DNA from: Pseudomonas amygdali
GTDB lineage: Bacteria > Pseudomonadota > Gammaproteobacteria > Pseudomonadales > Pseudomonadaceae
Assembly: GCF_002699855.1 (NCBI RefSeq)
Contig: NZ_LKBW01000310.1
Location: 1 to 64,000 of the forward strand
Direction: 5' to 3'
Length of the DNA: 64,000 nucleotides
A program made the translations under genes and the position numbers. Shown here in pieces: positions 54,401-63,670 of this stretch. Every line of letters begins with the position of its first letter. The stretch's first letter is position 1. The notes under the pieces were generated by a model that saw nothing but the letters and a program-made list of their open reading frames with translations, ran no database searches and was not told where the DNA came from.

Positions 54401-54945
54401 TCCAGATTACGTGCGCCGAAGACGATGGTGAACAACGCCAGAATCAGCGACACCACCAGCGCGGTGTCCTGAGCGCGGGTGCCGGTGGAATCAGCCACGG
54501 CACCGATCAGGATATTCACGCCCAGCACGATGCCTTTCAGTTGCAGCGCGATATACGGCAGCATGCCGATCAGGCAAATCAGCGCGACCATGACCGCCAG
54601 TGACTGGGACTTGCCGTAGCGTGCCGCGATGAAGTCGGCAATGGAGGTGATGTTCTCCTGCTTGCTGATCAGCACCATCTTCTGCAGCACCCAGGGTGCC
54701 AGCACCATCAGCACGATAGGCCCCAGATAAATCGGCAGGAACGACCACAGCTGTTCGGCGGCCTGACCCACCGCACCGAAAAACGTCCAGCTGGTGCAAT
54801 ACACCGCCAGCGACAGGCTGTAGACCCAGGCGCGCATGGTCGGGCGCAGCGATGCGCTGTACCGGTCGCCGTAAAAGGCGATGGCGAACATGATGGCCAT
54901 ATAGGACAAGGCAACGGCCGCAATCAGCCCGCTGGACAGCGACAT
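51472..54945 (-). CDS. SSS-type hybrid sensor histidine kinase (MxtR/CbrA-like)
   Basis: A 1157-residue membrane kinase. The N-terminal about 500 residues form a sodium/solute-symporter-like (PutP/SSS) domain with about 12 hydrophobic segments. Then follow a PAS domain (about 670-770), a coiled coil, HisKA with H-box AAVSHDLMQPLNAARLF, HATPase_c with N-box LQNFLTNAFRYA and G-boxes DRGPGIPE and GLGLGLAI, and a C-terminal receiver domain (phosphoacceptor Asp in ALVDYHLDEGE, Lys in YLPKPVKP). Architecture fits P. aeruginosa MxtR and relates to CbrA, which control carbon source use. The start at 54945 is preceded by GTGGAA; the frame extends to 55050. Confidence 0.9.
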   Translation of the reverse strand: MSLSSGLIAAVALSYMAIMFAIAFYGDRYSASLRPTMRAWVYSLSLAVYCTSWTFFGAVGQAAEQLWSFLPIYLGPIVLMVLAPWVLQKMVLISKQENITSIADFIAARYGKSQSLAVMVALICLIGMLPYIALQLKGIVLGVNILIGAVADSTGTRAQDTALVVSLILALFTIVFGARNLDVTEHHRGMVLAIAFEALVKLFAFMAVGVFVTFGLYDGFDDLFNQAKLAPRLEEYWQDTINWPSMFVQTGVAMMAIVCLPRQFHVTVVENIEPQDLNLAKWVFPAYLALAALFVVPIALAGQMLLPASMLPDSFVISLPLAHAHPSLALLAFIGGASAATGMVIVACVALSTMISNDMLLPWLLRRKNTERPFEAFRHWMLSVRRISIVMILLLAYVSYRMLGSTASLATIGQIAFAAITQLAPAMFGALYWKQANRRGVFAGLAAGIFIWFYTLVLPVAAHGMGWSLSNFPLLSWLHSNPFDLPISPMTQGVVLSMAGNCTLFAWVSILSRTRVAEHWQAGRFIGQETQGRDFSRPLLAVQIEDLLNLSARFVGEDRARQSFIRFANRQGKGFNPSLNANGEWIAHTERLLAGVLGTSSTRAVVKAAIEGRDMQLEDVVRIADEASEVLQFNRALLQGAIENITQGISVVDQSLRLVAWNRRYLELFNYPEGLIGVGRPIADIIRYNAERGLCGPDEAEVHVARRLHWMRQGRAHTSERLFPNGQVIELIGNPMPGGGFVMSFTDITAFRAAEQALKGVNESLEQRVAARTHELSQLNQALTEAKGTAEAANESKTRFLAAVSHDLMQPLNAARLFSAALSHQQDGISSDAQQLVQHLDSSLRSAEDLISDLLDISRLENGKITPDRQPFPLNALFDTLGAEFKALAQEQGLNFRVRGTSLRVDSDIKLLRRVLQNFLTNAFRYAKGPILLGVRRYGDSLSLEVWDRGPGIPEDKRQVIFEEFKRLDSHKTHAAKGLGLGLAIADGLCRILEHPLQVRSWLGKGSVFSVRVPLAAAPARMPDTLPDVSRPALNGTQVLCVDNEDSILIGMNSLLSRWGCQVWTARSRQECEALLNNGVRPQIALVDYHLDEGETGTELMAWLRTRLGQPVPGVLISADGRPELIAQVHAAGLDYLPKPVKPAALRALLSRHVNLD

Positions 54946-55188
54946 ATGAAATTCCACACCGTATCGACAGCGCGCAGTCTCGCACGATGGCCGCGCTTCG
55001 TCTTTGTCGACCAAGGTCGAGCGTGGCGGGGTGTCGCAGCTGTTACGCAAACGCTAGTAACGATGAAAAAAGGTGCGGGGTGTTTTGTAAAAAGAAATGT
55101 CCTATCGACATTCGGCAGCGTTACGTCTTCAATGTGCCTCGGATTGGCGGCTACGTCAGTTCACCCCAGCCTCTCAGGACCACGGACG

Positions 55189-57064
55189 ATGAGCCAACAG
55201 TCACAATTCAGCTTGCTCGGGAAACGCCGTTTCCTGCCGTTTTTCATCACGCAGTCCCTCGGGGCGTTCAATGACAATATTTTCAAGCAGTCATTGATCC
55301 TCGCCATCCTCTATAAGCTGAGCATCGACGGGGATCGTTCGATCTACGTCAATCTGTGTGCCTTGCTGTTCATCCTGCCGTTCTTCCTGTTCTCGGCGCT
55401 GGCCGGGCAGTTCGGCGAGAAGTACCCCAAGGACACGCTGATCCGCATTATCAAGTTCGGCGAGATCGTCATCATGGCGGTCGGGGCTGCGGGCTTTCTG
55501 TTCGATCACCTTGAATTGATGCTGGCGGCGCTGTTTGCCATGGGCACGCATTCGGCGCTGTTCGGGCCGGTCAAGTATTCCATCCTGCCCCAGCACCTGC
55601 GCGAGAGCGAACTGGTCGGTGGCAACGCGCTGGTCGAGATGGGCACCTTTCTGGCGATTCTGGCCGGCACCATCAGTGCTGGCGTGATGATGTCTTCTGC
55701 GCACTATGCCTGGGTTGTTGCGGCTGCCATCGTGCTGGTCGCCTGCCTGGGGTTCGTTGCCAGCTTCGGTATTCCGCGCGCGACTGCCGCCTCGCCCGAG
55801 ATGAAGCTCAACTGGAACATCTTCACCCAGTCATGGGCGACCCTGCGCATGGGGCTGGGGCAAACGCCTGCGGTTTCGCGCTCGATTGTCGGCAACTCGT
55901 GGTTCTGGTTCGTGGGGGGCGATCTATCTGACGCAGATCCCGGCTTATGCCAAGGAATGGATGTATGGCGACGAAACGGTCGTTACGCTGATCCTGACCG
56001 TGTTCTCCATCGGCATCGCGCTGGGCTCGCTGCTTTGCGAGCGGTTATCCGGGCATAAGGTCGAGATCGGGCTGGTGCCGTTTGGCTCGATGGGGCTGAC
56101 GATTTTCGGTCTGTTGCTGTGGTGGCATTCCGGTGGTTTCCCGCAGAACGTGCAGGCCAACGACTGGCTGGCGGTCCTTTCCTACGGGCAGGGCTGGCTG
56201 GTGTTGTTCGATATCCTGGGCATCGGCGTGTTCGGCGGCTTCTATATCGTGCCGTTGTACGCCCTGATCCAGTCGCGAACACCGGTGAAAGAGCGCTCAC
56301 GGGTCATTGCTGCCAACAACATCCTCAACGCGCTGTTCATGGTGGTTTCGGCGATTGTTTCGATCCTGCTGCTGAGCTTCGCCAAACTGTCGATTCCGCA
56401 GCTGTTTCTGGCGGTGTCGCTGATGAACATCGCCGTCAATATCTACATCTTCAAAATCGTCCCCGAGTTCACCATGCGCTTCATGATCTGGCTGCTGGGC
56501 CATTCCATGTACCGCGTCGAGCATCGCGATTTGAACCGGATACCAGATGAGGGCGCAGCGCTGCTGGTCTGCAACCATGTGTCCTTTGTCGATGCGTTGC
56601 TGATTGCCGGTGCAGTGCGGCGGCCGATCCGTTTTGTTATGTACTACAAGATCTACCAGTTGCCGGTCCTCTACTTTATCTTCCGCACGGCTGGGACCAT
56701 CCCGATTGCCGGGCGCAACGAGGACATGGACATCTACGAGCAATCGTTCAAGCGCATCGCTCAGTACCTCGCCGAAGGCGAGCTGGTGTGTATCTTCCCG
56801 GAAGGCAAGCTGACCACCGACGGCGAGATCAGCGGCTTCAAGAGCGGCATGAGCCGCATCATTGAGGAAACCCCGGTGCCGGTCATTCCGCTGGCACTAC
56901 AAGGGTTGTGGGGCAGCTTTTTCAGCCGTGACCCGAGCAAGACCCTGTTCCGTCGCCTCTGGTCGCGTGTGGTGCTGGTCGCGGGTTCGCCCATTGCAGC
57001 AGATGTTGCAACGCCGGTGGATGTGCGTGAAGAGGTGAAGGCACTGAGAGGGAAGGTGCAATAA
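55189..57064 (+). pseudogene. Frameshifted MFS transporter-acyltransferase fusion (LplT-PlsC-like)
   Basis: Two frames make one family-like protein. From 55189 (MSQQSQFSLLGKRRFL) an MFS LplT-like transporter runs to NSWFWFVG, then reads out of frame and stops at 56058. From the +1 frame, GAIYLTQIPAYAKEW continues the transporter and adds a 1-acylglycerol-3-phosphate acyltransferase domain with NHVSFVD and FPEGKLTTDG. Removing one G from the G6 run at 55914-55919 gives GTG GGG GCG ATC and a single 624-residue protein. The intact fusion would flip and re-acylate lysophospholipids. It may be a true mutation, phase variation, programmed frameshifting or a sequencing error; homopolymer location makes the last two or the third worth testing. 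Confidence 0.88.
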
Positions 57065-57075
57065 GCGCTCCGCGC

Positions 57076-57109
57076 AGCATTGGCACGATATGACTACCGT
57101 GCCAATGCT
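57076..57109. terminator. Long perfect inverted repeat
   Basis: 12-bp arms AGCATTGGCACG (57076-57087) and CGTGCCAATGCT (57098-57109) around a 10-base loop, between convergent genes. A second hairpin, GTGACGC / GCGTCAC, lies at 57126-57142. Confidence 0.7.
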
Positions 57110-57144
57110 CGTAGGCATGCATTTCGTGACGCTCTGCGTCACCT

Positions 57145-58119
57145 TCAGGTGCCGCCGCTGATCAAAGGCCCGGTTTGGTTTCTTCCTCCGGCATCTTCCT
57201 GCATCTTCCTGAAATACGTCGATAGCAACGCACCGGAAATGTTGTGCCAGACGCTGAACAGCGCGCTCGGCACCGCCGCCAACGGCGAGAAATGTGCGCT
57301 GGCCAGCGCAGCGCCCAGGCCGGAGTTCTGCATGCCGACTTCCAGCGCCAGTGACTTGCGTTGCGCCAATGGCAGCTTGAAGACCTTGCCGGTGAAATAA
57401 CCCAGCAAAAAGCCGAAGGTGTTATGGAGGATCACCACGGCCATGATCAACAAGCCCGATTCGGCGATTTTCGCCTGGCTGGCGGCAACTACGGCGCAGA
57501 CGATCATCACGATGCTCACCACCGAGACCAGCGGCAGCACGTCCACGGCGTAGCTGACCCGTGCGCCCAGCAGACGCTGTGCAACCACACCGAGCACGAT
57601 CGGCAGCATGACCAGTTGCAGAATCGACCAGAACATATCGAGGAAGGACACCGGCAGCCACGCCGACGCCAGTAACCAGATCAGGGTCGGGGTCAGCAGC
57701 GGGGCGAGCAGGGTGGTCACCGCCGCGATTGCCACCGCCAGCGCCAGATCACCTTTGGCCAGCCAGGCCATGACGTTGGATGACGTACCGCTCGGGCAGC
57801 AGCCGACCAGAATCACACCCACAGCGATTTCCGGCGGCAGTTGAAACACCTGACACAGCAACCAGGCCACGCCCGGCATGATCACAAAGTGCGCGACCAC
57901 CCCCAGCGCAACGCGCCACGGGTTTCGCGCCACCTCAGAGAAGTCTTCCAGCTTCAAGGTAAGACCCATGCCGAACATGACCAGACCCAGCAGCGGTACG
58001 ATCCAGCTTTTCAGACCGATAAAGGCCTGCGGGAACAGAAACGCCAAAATGGCGAACAGCAGCACCCAATAAGCAAAGGTATTACCGACAAACCGACTCA
58101 AGGCTGCCAACGCACGCAT
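57145..58119 (-). CDS. Bile acid:sodium symporter-family transporter (SBF)
   Basis: A 324-residue inner-membrane transporter with about nine hydrophobic helices of the BASS/SBF family. Signatures are VGCCPSGTSSNVMAWLAKGDLALAV near 105-125 and EVGMQNSGLGAALA near 265-278, the two crossover motifs that bind sodium. Substrates in bacteria include pantoate and other organic acids; here it is unknown. GGAGGG lies upstream of the ATG at 58119. Confidence 0.9.
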   Translation of the reverse strand: MRALAALSRFVGNTFAYWVLLFAILAFLFPQAFIGLKSWIVPLLGLVMFGMGLTLKLEDFSEVARNPWRVALGVVAHFVIMPGVAWLLCQVFQLPPEIAVGVILVGCCPSGTSSNVMAWLAKGDLALAVAIAAVTTLLAPLLTPTLIWLLASAWLPVSFLDMFWSILQLVMLPIVLGVVAQRLLGARVSYAVDVLPLVSVVSIVMIVCAVVAASQAKIAESGLLIMAVVILHNTFGFLLGYFTGKVFKLPLAQRKSLALEVGMQNSGLGAALASAHFSPLAAVPSALFSVWHNISGALLSTYFRKMQEDAGGRNQTGPLISGGT

Positions 58120-58160
58120 GGGGTGCTCCCTCCTGTAAAAAAAACCTGTGTGAAATGAAC

Positions 58161-58182
58161 GCGCCGTCTCACAGGACGGCGC
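58161..58182 (-). terminator. Hairpin downstream of rdgC
   Basis: Arms GCGCCGTC (58161-58168) and GACGGCGC (58175-58182), with a run of A bases further left at about 58137-58144 that reads as a U-tract on the minus strand, though about 17 bases away. Confidence 0.55.
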
Positions 58183-58209
58183 GGTGTTGCAGGCAGCGAC
58201 GGGCGGGGA

Positions 58210-59130
58210 TCAGATCCCCTGCGGGATTTCCTCGCCGCCCAGCGCGTCGAACAGTTCCGGCAGGAACTCGCCGAAGGTCAACATCATCAGTGTGAAGCTG
58301 GCGTCCAGCTGGCCCAGTGCCTCGTCGCCACCGTCCTGTTCCGCCTGATCCTGCAGCAGGTCTTCGAACTTCAGGCGCTTGACCACCAGCTTGTCGTCCA
58401 GCACGAACGACAGCTTGTCCTGCCAGGCCAGCGACAGCTGGGTGACGACCTTGCCGGTGTTCAAGTGCAGCTGAATTTCGTCGCTGGTCAGGTCCTGACG
58501 CTTGCAACGTACGATGCCGCCGTCTTCGTGAGTGTCGCGCAGTTCGCACTCGTCCAGCACGAAGAAGTTGTCGGCCGCTTTCTGGGTCTTGACCCAGTCG
58601 GTCATGGTCGCACTTGGCGAAACCTTGACGGTCAGCGGACGTACCGGCAACGAGCCGATCACTTCACGCAGGGTCGACAGCAGGTCTTCGGCGCGTTTCG
58701 GGCTGGAGGCGTTGACCAGAATCAGGCCCTGCTTTGGCGCGATGGCAGCGAAGGTCGCGGAGCGGCGGATAAACGCACGCGGCAGAAAGGCCTGGATGAT
58801 TTCATCCTTGAGCTGATCACGTTCCTTCTTGTAGACCTTGCGCATCTGCTCGGCTTCGATCTCGTCGACCTTTTCCTTGAGCGCGTCGCGTACAACGCTG
58901 CCCGGCAGAATGCGCTCTTCCTTGCGTGCAGCAATCAGCAGGAAGTCCTGGCTGATGTGTACCAATGGAGCGTCCTCGCCCTTGCCGAAAGGAGCGACGA
59001 AACCATAGGTGGCCACCTCCTGGCTGGCGCAGGCACGAGCCGGTTTGGTTGCCAGTGCTGTCTCCAGCGCTTCGGCATCGAAAGGCACGTCCTGGGTCAG
59101 GCGATAGACAAGCAGGTTTTTGAACCACAT
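58210..59130 (-). CDS. rdgC: Recombination-associated protein RdgC
   Basis: A 306-residue RdgC, a ring-shaped DNA-binding protein that inhibits RecA. The N terminus [22 protein letters not shown] is typical, with a central [10 protein letters not shown] and a C-terminal acidic stretch ([15 protein letters not shown]). Length matches the family. No operon partners. Confidence 0.94.
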
Positions 59131-59301
59131 GAGGTGAGTCTCTCTTTCTATACAAAGGCGGGCATTATTCGCTCCTCGGCGGCTGCGGCCAACCCTGCAC
59201 AGAGCGTTTGTAAGCCTTTGGAAGGATTATAAAAATTATTTAAAAAAGTGCTTGCCAGAGTGCAGGTCGCTCCGTAGAATGCGCGCCACAACGAGAGTGA
59301 A

Positions 59302-59377
59302 GGGTGATTAGCTCAGCTGGGAGAGCAGCTGCCTTACAAGCAGCGGGTCGGCGGTTCGATCCCGTCATCACCCACCA
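59302..59377 (+). tRNA. tRNA-Val (UAC)
   Basis: A 76-nt tRNA with encoded CCA. Acceptor GGGTGAT pairs with ATCACCC; the anticodon loop CTTACAA gives TAC; the T-loop is GGTTCGATCCC. A TTGCCA...TAGAAT promoter-like pair lies upstream at about 59252-59280. Confidence 0.96.
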
Positions 59378-59398
59378 AACTCGCTTTTAGTGTTACGC

Positions 59399-59475
59399 GC
59401 AGCGGTAGTTCAGTCGGTTAGAATACCGGCCTGTCACGCCGGGGGTCGCGGGTTCGAGTCCCGTCCGCTGCGCCA
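59399..59475 (+). tRNA. tRNA-Asp (GUC)
   Basis: A 77-nt tRNA with encoded CCA. Acceptor GCAGCGG pairs with CCGCTGC; the anticodon loop CTGTCAC gives GTC. It is a queuosine-type anticodon (GUN), so the QueE/QueC pathway in this window acts on it. It is cotranscribed with tRNA-Val. Confidence 0.96.
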
Positions 59476-59513
59476 TATTCAGCTTCAAGGCCCTTGAACT
59501 CCTTGAAGCAAAC

Positions 59514-59543
59514 AGAAAGCCCGCCTTGTGCGGGCTTTCTGCT
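59514..59543 (+). terminator. Terminator after tRNA-Val/Asp
   Basis: Perfect arms AGAAAGCCCGC and GCGGGCTTTCT with loop CTTGT, ending in a T-containing stretch. Confidence 0.85.
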
Positions 59544-60078
59544 TTCTGCTTTCCTGAAACGATGAAGTCTTCGTTCATTCATCGGGGTGTGACAGGCAGC
59601 TACCGAGCCATCCTGGTAACCATACGACCAAGCTATTTCCGCCCAGGCTTTCGACCATGCGCGGGCCATCTGCATCGGCCACGTTGGCCAGGGTCAGCAG
59701 TCCATTTTGATGCGCGTTATGAAAACAATATTCAGTGCAGTCATCGCAGTTCAATACCCTTGACGTTTGGTTTCTGACGGCACGGTCTGGTTGATTGTTG
59801 CAGAGGAGCGCGGTTTTCATGTGATACAACGTTGTGTGCTTCCACGCATCATCAGGTAAGACTTCTTCTTAACCAATGTAAGTTATTTCCTTATTTATTG
59901 AAGTTTATGACTTGCTCTTTGTTTAACACGATCAAATCCTTGATTTCCCATCTTCGCTGGTATTAGCTGGTTTTGTTGGTTGGCGCCTTCAGTGTGCTGA
60001 CCGAATGTCTTATATCTGATTCTGTAAGGTCGCCCTGTCAGGGCGACTGAATGCTCTATATTTAAATAAGGAAATTAT
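59541..60078. other. AT-rich gap after the tRNA pair
   Basis: About 538 bp that is visibly AT-rich at 59820-60078. Short frames (for example 59575-59829 minus) lack ribosome binding sites and family features. A hairpin GTCGCCC / GGGCGAC lies at 60029-60047 upstream of the secreted protein gene. It looks accessory, but no integrase, direct repeat or attachment core was found. Confidence 0.5.
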
Positions 60079-60474
60079 ATGAACACTGGTCCTAAACTGC
60101 TAATGGCTGCCTCTGTCATGGCCGCCTCCGTCAGCGCGTTGGCCTTGCCTGTGCTGCACACCGCGACTATCGATCAGCACGGTACTGTCGTTACTCAGTC
60201 GTCTCCGTGGATCAAGTCCGTAAGTTACAGTAGTAAGAACGACTATTTCGCAACGTATAAAGTGATTTTCAATGAGGGCCACTTCAAACACTCGCCTGGT
60301 TTCTGCTCGGCATCTTCTATTGATACCAGTGACTATGAACGGCTGTTCTATGGTCACGTCAAGTTGGGTGGGGCTGCCACCACAAAAGAAGTCAATGTGT
60401 TAGGTCTCATGGTCGGTAAGGACGGTGCCTCGGGTGACGCTTCCATGGGGTTTCAGCTGGCGTGCAGCAACTGA
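60079..60474 (+). CDS. Small secreted protein, unknown
   Basis: A 131-residue protein with a signal peptide (about 1-23, MAASVSALA). The mature part has two cysteines, C76 (PGFCSASS) and C129 (LACSN), which could form a disulfide. AAGGAAA precedes the ATG. I do not recognise a family. It is flanked by an AT-rich region and not linked to neighbours, which fits an acquired gene. Confidence 0.7.
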   Translation: MNTGPKLLMAASVMAASVSALALPVLHTATIDQHGTVVTQSSPWIKSVSYSSKNDYFATYKVIFNEGHFKHSPGFCSASSIDTSDYERLFYGHVKLGGAATTKEVNVLGLMVGKDGASGDASMGFQLACSN

Positions 60475-60596
60475 TTGAATGAGCCTCACCGGGTGCGGGG
60501 CTTTCTCGAGGGCAGAACCTCGTTAAACACCTCCGGCTTTCCATCCACCGCATTTGCGCAGATCATCTATCCATTCCCAACAAGAACGGACGTGTC

Positions 60597-61787
60597 ATGA
60601 ACTTACCTCTTCAGGGCATCAAGGTGGTGGAGCTGGGCCAGCTTATTGCCGGACCTTTTGCGGCGAAGATCCTTGCCGAGTTCGGTGCCGAGGTCATCAA
60701 GGTCGAGCCGCCGCTGACCGGTGATCCTTTGCGCAAATGGCGTTTGCTGCACAACGGCACCTCCGTATGGTGGGCGGTGCAGTCGCGCAACAAGCAGTCG
60801 GTGACCCTCGACCTGCGTCAACCAAAGGCGCAGGAGATGGCCCGCCAGCTGATCCGTGATGCAGATGTGCTGGTGGAGAATTTCCGCCCCGTTACACTTG
60901 AGGGTTGGGGGCTCAGTTGGGAAGAGCTACATGCCCTCAATCCGAAACTGATCATGCTGCGCGTCTCCGGCTATGGGCAGACCGGCCCGTACCGTGACAG
61001 GCCGGGTTTTGGCGTAATAGGCGAGGCGATGGGCGGTTTGCGTCATTTGTCGGGCGAGCCAGGGCGTACGCCGGTGCGTGTCGGTGTGTCGATCGGCGAT
61101 TCACTTGCAGCGTTGCACGGCGTGATCGGCATTCTGCTGGCGCTTCGTCACCGAGAACAGAATGGCGGTGATGGGCAGCAGATAGATGTCGCGTTGTACG
61201 AGTCAGTGTTCAACGTGATGGAAAGCCTGATTCCCGAGTATTCGGTATTCAATACTGTCCGTGAGCCAGCAGGCAGCAGCATGCCAGGCATTGCACCAAC
61301 CAACGCCTACCGCTGCAATGATGGCAAGTACGCGCTGATCGCAGGTAATGGCGACAGTATCTACCGCCGGTTGATGGAAAAAATCGGTCGAATGGATCTG
61401 GCCAATGACCCCGAGCTTGAGCACAACGACGGGCGGGTCAGGCATGTGGCACGCATTGATGCTGCCATTTCGACCTGGACCGCCGAGCGCTCGATGGACG
61501 AAGTTCTTGCTGCACTCAACGAGGCGCGTATCCCGGCAGGCAAGATCTACGACGCTGCCGATATCGCCGGCGACCCGCATTATCAGGCGCGTGACATGTT
61601 GTTGCAGAGCGCGCTGGATGACGGCACGCCCGTTACCCTCCCGGGGATTGTGCCTAAACTTCAAGGCACGCCGGGCCAGGTAAGAACGCCCGCGCCGACC
61701 CTGGGTCAGCACACCGACGCCGTTCTCGAAGCACATGGTATAGACGCAGCCACTCGCGCCGAATGGCGTCGGCTTGGCATCATTTGA
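60597..61787 (+). CDS. CaiB/BaiF family CoA-transferase
   Basis: A 396-residue class III CoA-transferase. The N-terminal LQGIKVVELGQLIAGPFAAKILAEFGAEVIKVEPP is a family signature. The probable catalytic Asp is D168 in SIGDSLAALHG, equivalent to D169 of formyl-CoA transferase. Substrate is not predictable from sequence, but a nearby C4-dicarboxylate carrier suggests an organic acid. It overlaps nothing and leads a run with the VOC gene. Confidence 0.9.
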   Translation: MNLPLQGIKVVELGQLIAGPFAAKILAEFGAEVIKVEPPLTGDPLRKWRLLHNGTSVWWAVQSRNKQSVTLDLRQPKAQEMARQLIRDADVLVENFRPVTLEGWGLSWEELHALNPKLIMLRVSGYGQTGPYRDRPGFGVIGEAMGGLRHLSGEPGRTPVRVGVSIGDSLAALHGVIGILLALRHREQNGGDGQQIDVALYESVFNVMESLIPEYSVFNTVREPAGSSMPGIAPTNAYRCNDGKYALIAGNGDSIYRRLMEKIGRMDLANDPELEHNDGRVRHVARIDAAISTWTAERSMDEVLAALNEARIPAGKIYDAADIAGDPHYQARDMLLQSALDDGTPVTLPGIVPKLQGTPGQVRTPAPTLGQHTDAVLEAHGIDAATRAEWRRLGII

Positions 61788-61842
61788 TCCGAAATGCGGC
61801 CTTTGCCGTAAACAGAACTCTATTCCAAACGGAGCTGATCCC

Positions 61843-62220
61843 GTGATTGATCATCTGGACCATCTTGTATTGACCACTGCTGATGTTGACGCCTGCAAGG
61901 ATTTTTACGTACGTGTCAAGGGTATGGCCCCTGAACGCTTTCGCCAGGGCCGACTGGCGTTTCGCTTCGGCAATCAGAAAATCAATGTCCATGAGCGTGG
62001 TAAAGAGTTCGAGCCCAAGGCCCATCTGCCTGTGCCAGGTGCGCTGGACTTGTGTTTCATTGCCAGCATCCCGCTGGCTCAAGTCATCGCACACCTGCAG
62101 GAGCAGGACTGGCCTATCGTTGAAGGTCCGGTGGAGCGTACCGGCGCCACCGGGCCGATTCGTTCTGTGTATGTGCGCGATCCTGATCTGAACCTGATCG
62201 AAATTTCCGAATTGGCCTGA
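61843..62220 (+). CDS. VOC-family (glyoxalase-like) protein
   Basis: A 125-residue vicinal-oxygen-chelate protein. Metal-site residues include H4/H7 in IDHLDHLVLTT and a Glu near the C terminus (LIEISELA). The start is GTG at 61843 with GGAG eight bases upstream, inside a longer open frame; the homologous start is MIDHLDHLV. Lyase, dioxygenase or epimerase activity cannot be distinguished. Confidence 0.85.
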   Translation: MIDHLDHLVLTTADVDACKDFYVRVKGMAPERFRQGRLAFRFGNQKINVHERGKEFEPKAHLPVPGALDLCFIASIPLAQVIAHLQEQDWPIVEGPVERTGATGPIRSVYVRDPDLNLIEISELA

Positions 62221-62221
62221 T

Positions 62222-63565
62222 TCAGGTCGGCGACGGACTGATCCCTTCCGTGATCGCGGCAGGTCTGGCCTGACCGGTTTTCGGCAGGGGCAAAGGCTCG
62301 GGTTGTTTCGGCTCGTCCTCGCCATTCAGCGCCCGGTGCATCTTTTCGCTGTCCAGTGCGCCGACCCATTTGGCGATGGCCATGGTGCCGACGCCGTTGC
62401 CGATGGTATTGGTGATCGCCCGCGCTTCGGACATGAAACGGTCCACGCCCAGTAACAGCACCATGCCCGCGACAGGGATGGTGCCAAGTGACGCGAGGGT
62501 CGCGGCGAGAATGATGAAGCCTGAACCCGTGACACCCGCCGACCCCTTGGAGGTGAACATCAGCACCACCAGTACGATCAACTGGTCGGCCAGGGTCAGT
62601 GGCGTATTGGTCGCCTGGGCGATGAAGATCGCTGCAATTGTATAGTAGATCGCCTGTCCGTCCGGGTTGAAGGTCAGGCCGGATGGAATGATCATTCCTG
62701 CAACCGGTTTTGACACGCCGGCTTTCTCCATTTTCGAGATCATCTGTGGCAGCACCGATTCAGATGAACTGGTGCCCAGCACCGTGAACAGTTCTTCCTT
62801 GATGAAACGCAGAAATTTCCAGAGGCTGAACCCGCTGTAGCGGCATATCGGCCCGAGTACGAAGATCACGAACACTGCGCAGGTCAGGTAGACGCAGGCC
62901 ATCAGTTTGCCCAGAGAAAACAGCGAACCGAAACCATATTTACCTATGGTGAAGGCAATTGCGCCGAATGCGCCGAGCGGTGCCAGGCGCATGACCATGT
63001 TGACGATTCTGAACATGCCCTGCATCAGGCTGTCCAGCGCATCGACAAAAGGTTTAGCGCGCGGACCTACCTGAGCCAGAGCGATCCCGAGCAGGATCGA
63101 GAACAGCAGGATTTGCAGAATATTGCCCTTGGCGAATGCGTCGATGATGGTGTCGGGAATGATGCCCATCAAAAAGTCCATGAACGACGAATGCTTCGCC
63201 GCGCTGGTGTAGGTGCTCAGGCTGGAAGAGTCCAGCGTTGCCACATCAATGTTCATCCCAGCACCGGGTTTGAATACATCCACCACGACCAGACCAATTA
63301 CCAGCGCCAGGGTCGACACCACTTCAAAATAGATCAGTGCCCAAAACCCGACGCGGCCCAGCTCCTTCATGTTTTCCATGCGCGCGATGCCGGACACCAC
63401 TGTCAGGAAAATCACTGGTGCGAGTAGCATCTTGATCAGCTTGATGAATGCATCGCCGATGGGTTTGAGCGCTGCGCCGGTTTCCGGTGCCACAACGCCA
63501 ACGATGGCGCCTAGAATGACCGCGAGTAAAACCTGTACGTACAGTTTGCCTAGAATGCTTTTCAT
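62222..63565 (-). CDS. dctA: Dicarboxylate/amino acid:cation symporter, DctA-like
   Basis: A 447-residue sodium or proton-coupled carrier of the DAACS family. Signatures: SSSESVLPQMISKM near 260, the serine-rich HP1-type loop, and NPDGQAIYYTIAAIFIAQATNT near 310. Eight to ten hydrophobic helices. It imports succinate, malate, fumarate or related acids in DctA. It is convergent with the VOC gene by one base spacing at the 3' ends. Confidence 0.92.
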   Translation of the reverse strand: MKSILGKLYVQVLLAVILGAIVGVVAPETGAALKPIGDAFIKLIKMLLAPVIFLTVVSGIARMENMKELGRVGFWALIYFEVVSTLALVIGLVVVDVFKPGAGMNIDVATLDSSSLSTYTSAAKHSSFMDFLMGIIPDTIIDAFAKGNILQILLFSILLGIALAQVGPRAKPFVDALDSLMQGMFRIVNMVMRLAPLGAFGAIAFTIGKYGFGSLFSLGKLMACVYLTCAVFVIFVLGPICRYSGFSLWKFLRFIKEELFTVLGTSSSESVLPQMISKMEKAGVSKPVAGMIIPSGLTFNPDGQAIYYTIAAIFIAQATNTPLTLADQLIVLVVLMFTSKGSAGVTGSGFIILAATLASLGTIPVAGMVLLLGVDRFMSEARAITNTIGNGVGTMAIAKWVGALDSEKMHRALNGEDEPKQPEPLPLPKTGQARPAAITEGISPSPT

Positions 63566-63670
63566 GACCGGGTCCTGAGTTTTTATTGTTGTCAGGAAAT
63601 GCCCGGAGACTCGGCAGGCCGGTCTCCGTGGCGTTGTACCGCGATACGACGATGATCTGGCGAACGCGCC

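Noticed and set aside
59575..59829. 84-codon minus-strand frame after tRNA-Asp
   Set aside because: No ribosome binding site and no recognised family; could be real but not supportable.
63566..63670. Sigma-54 promoter upstream of dctA
   Set aside because: No TGGCAC-N5-TTGC-like pair was found in the region before the dctA start.
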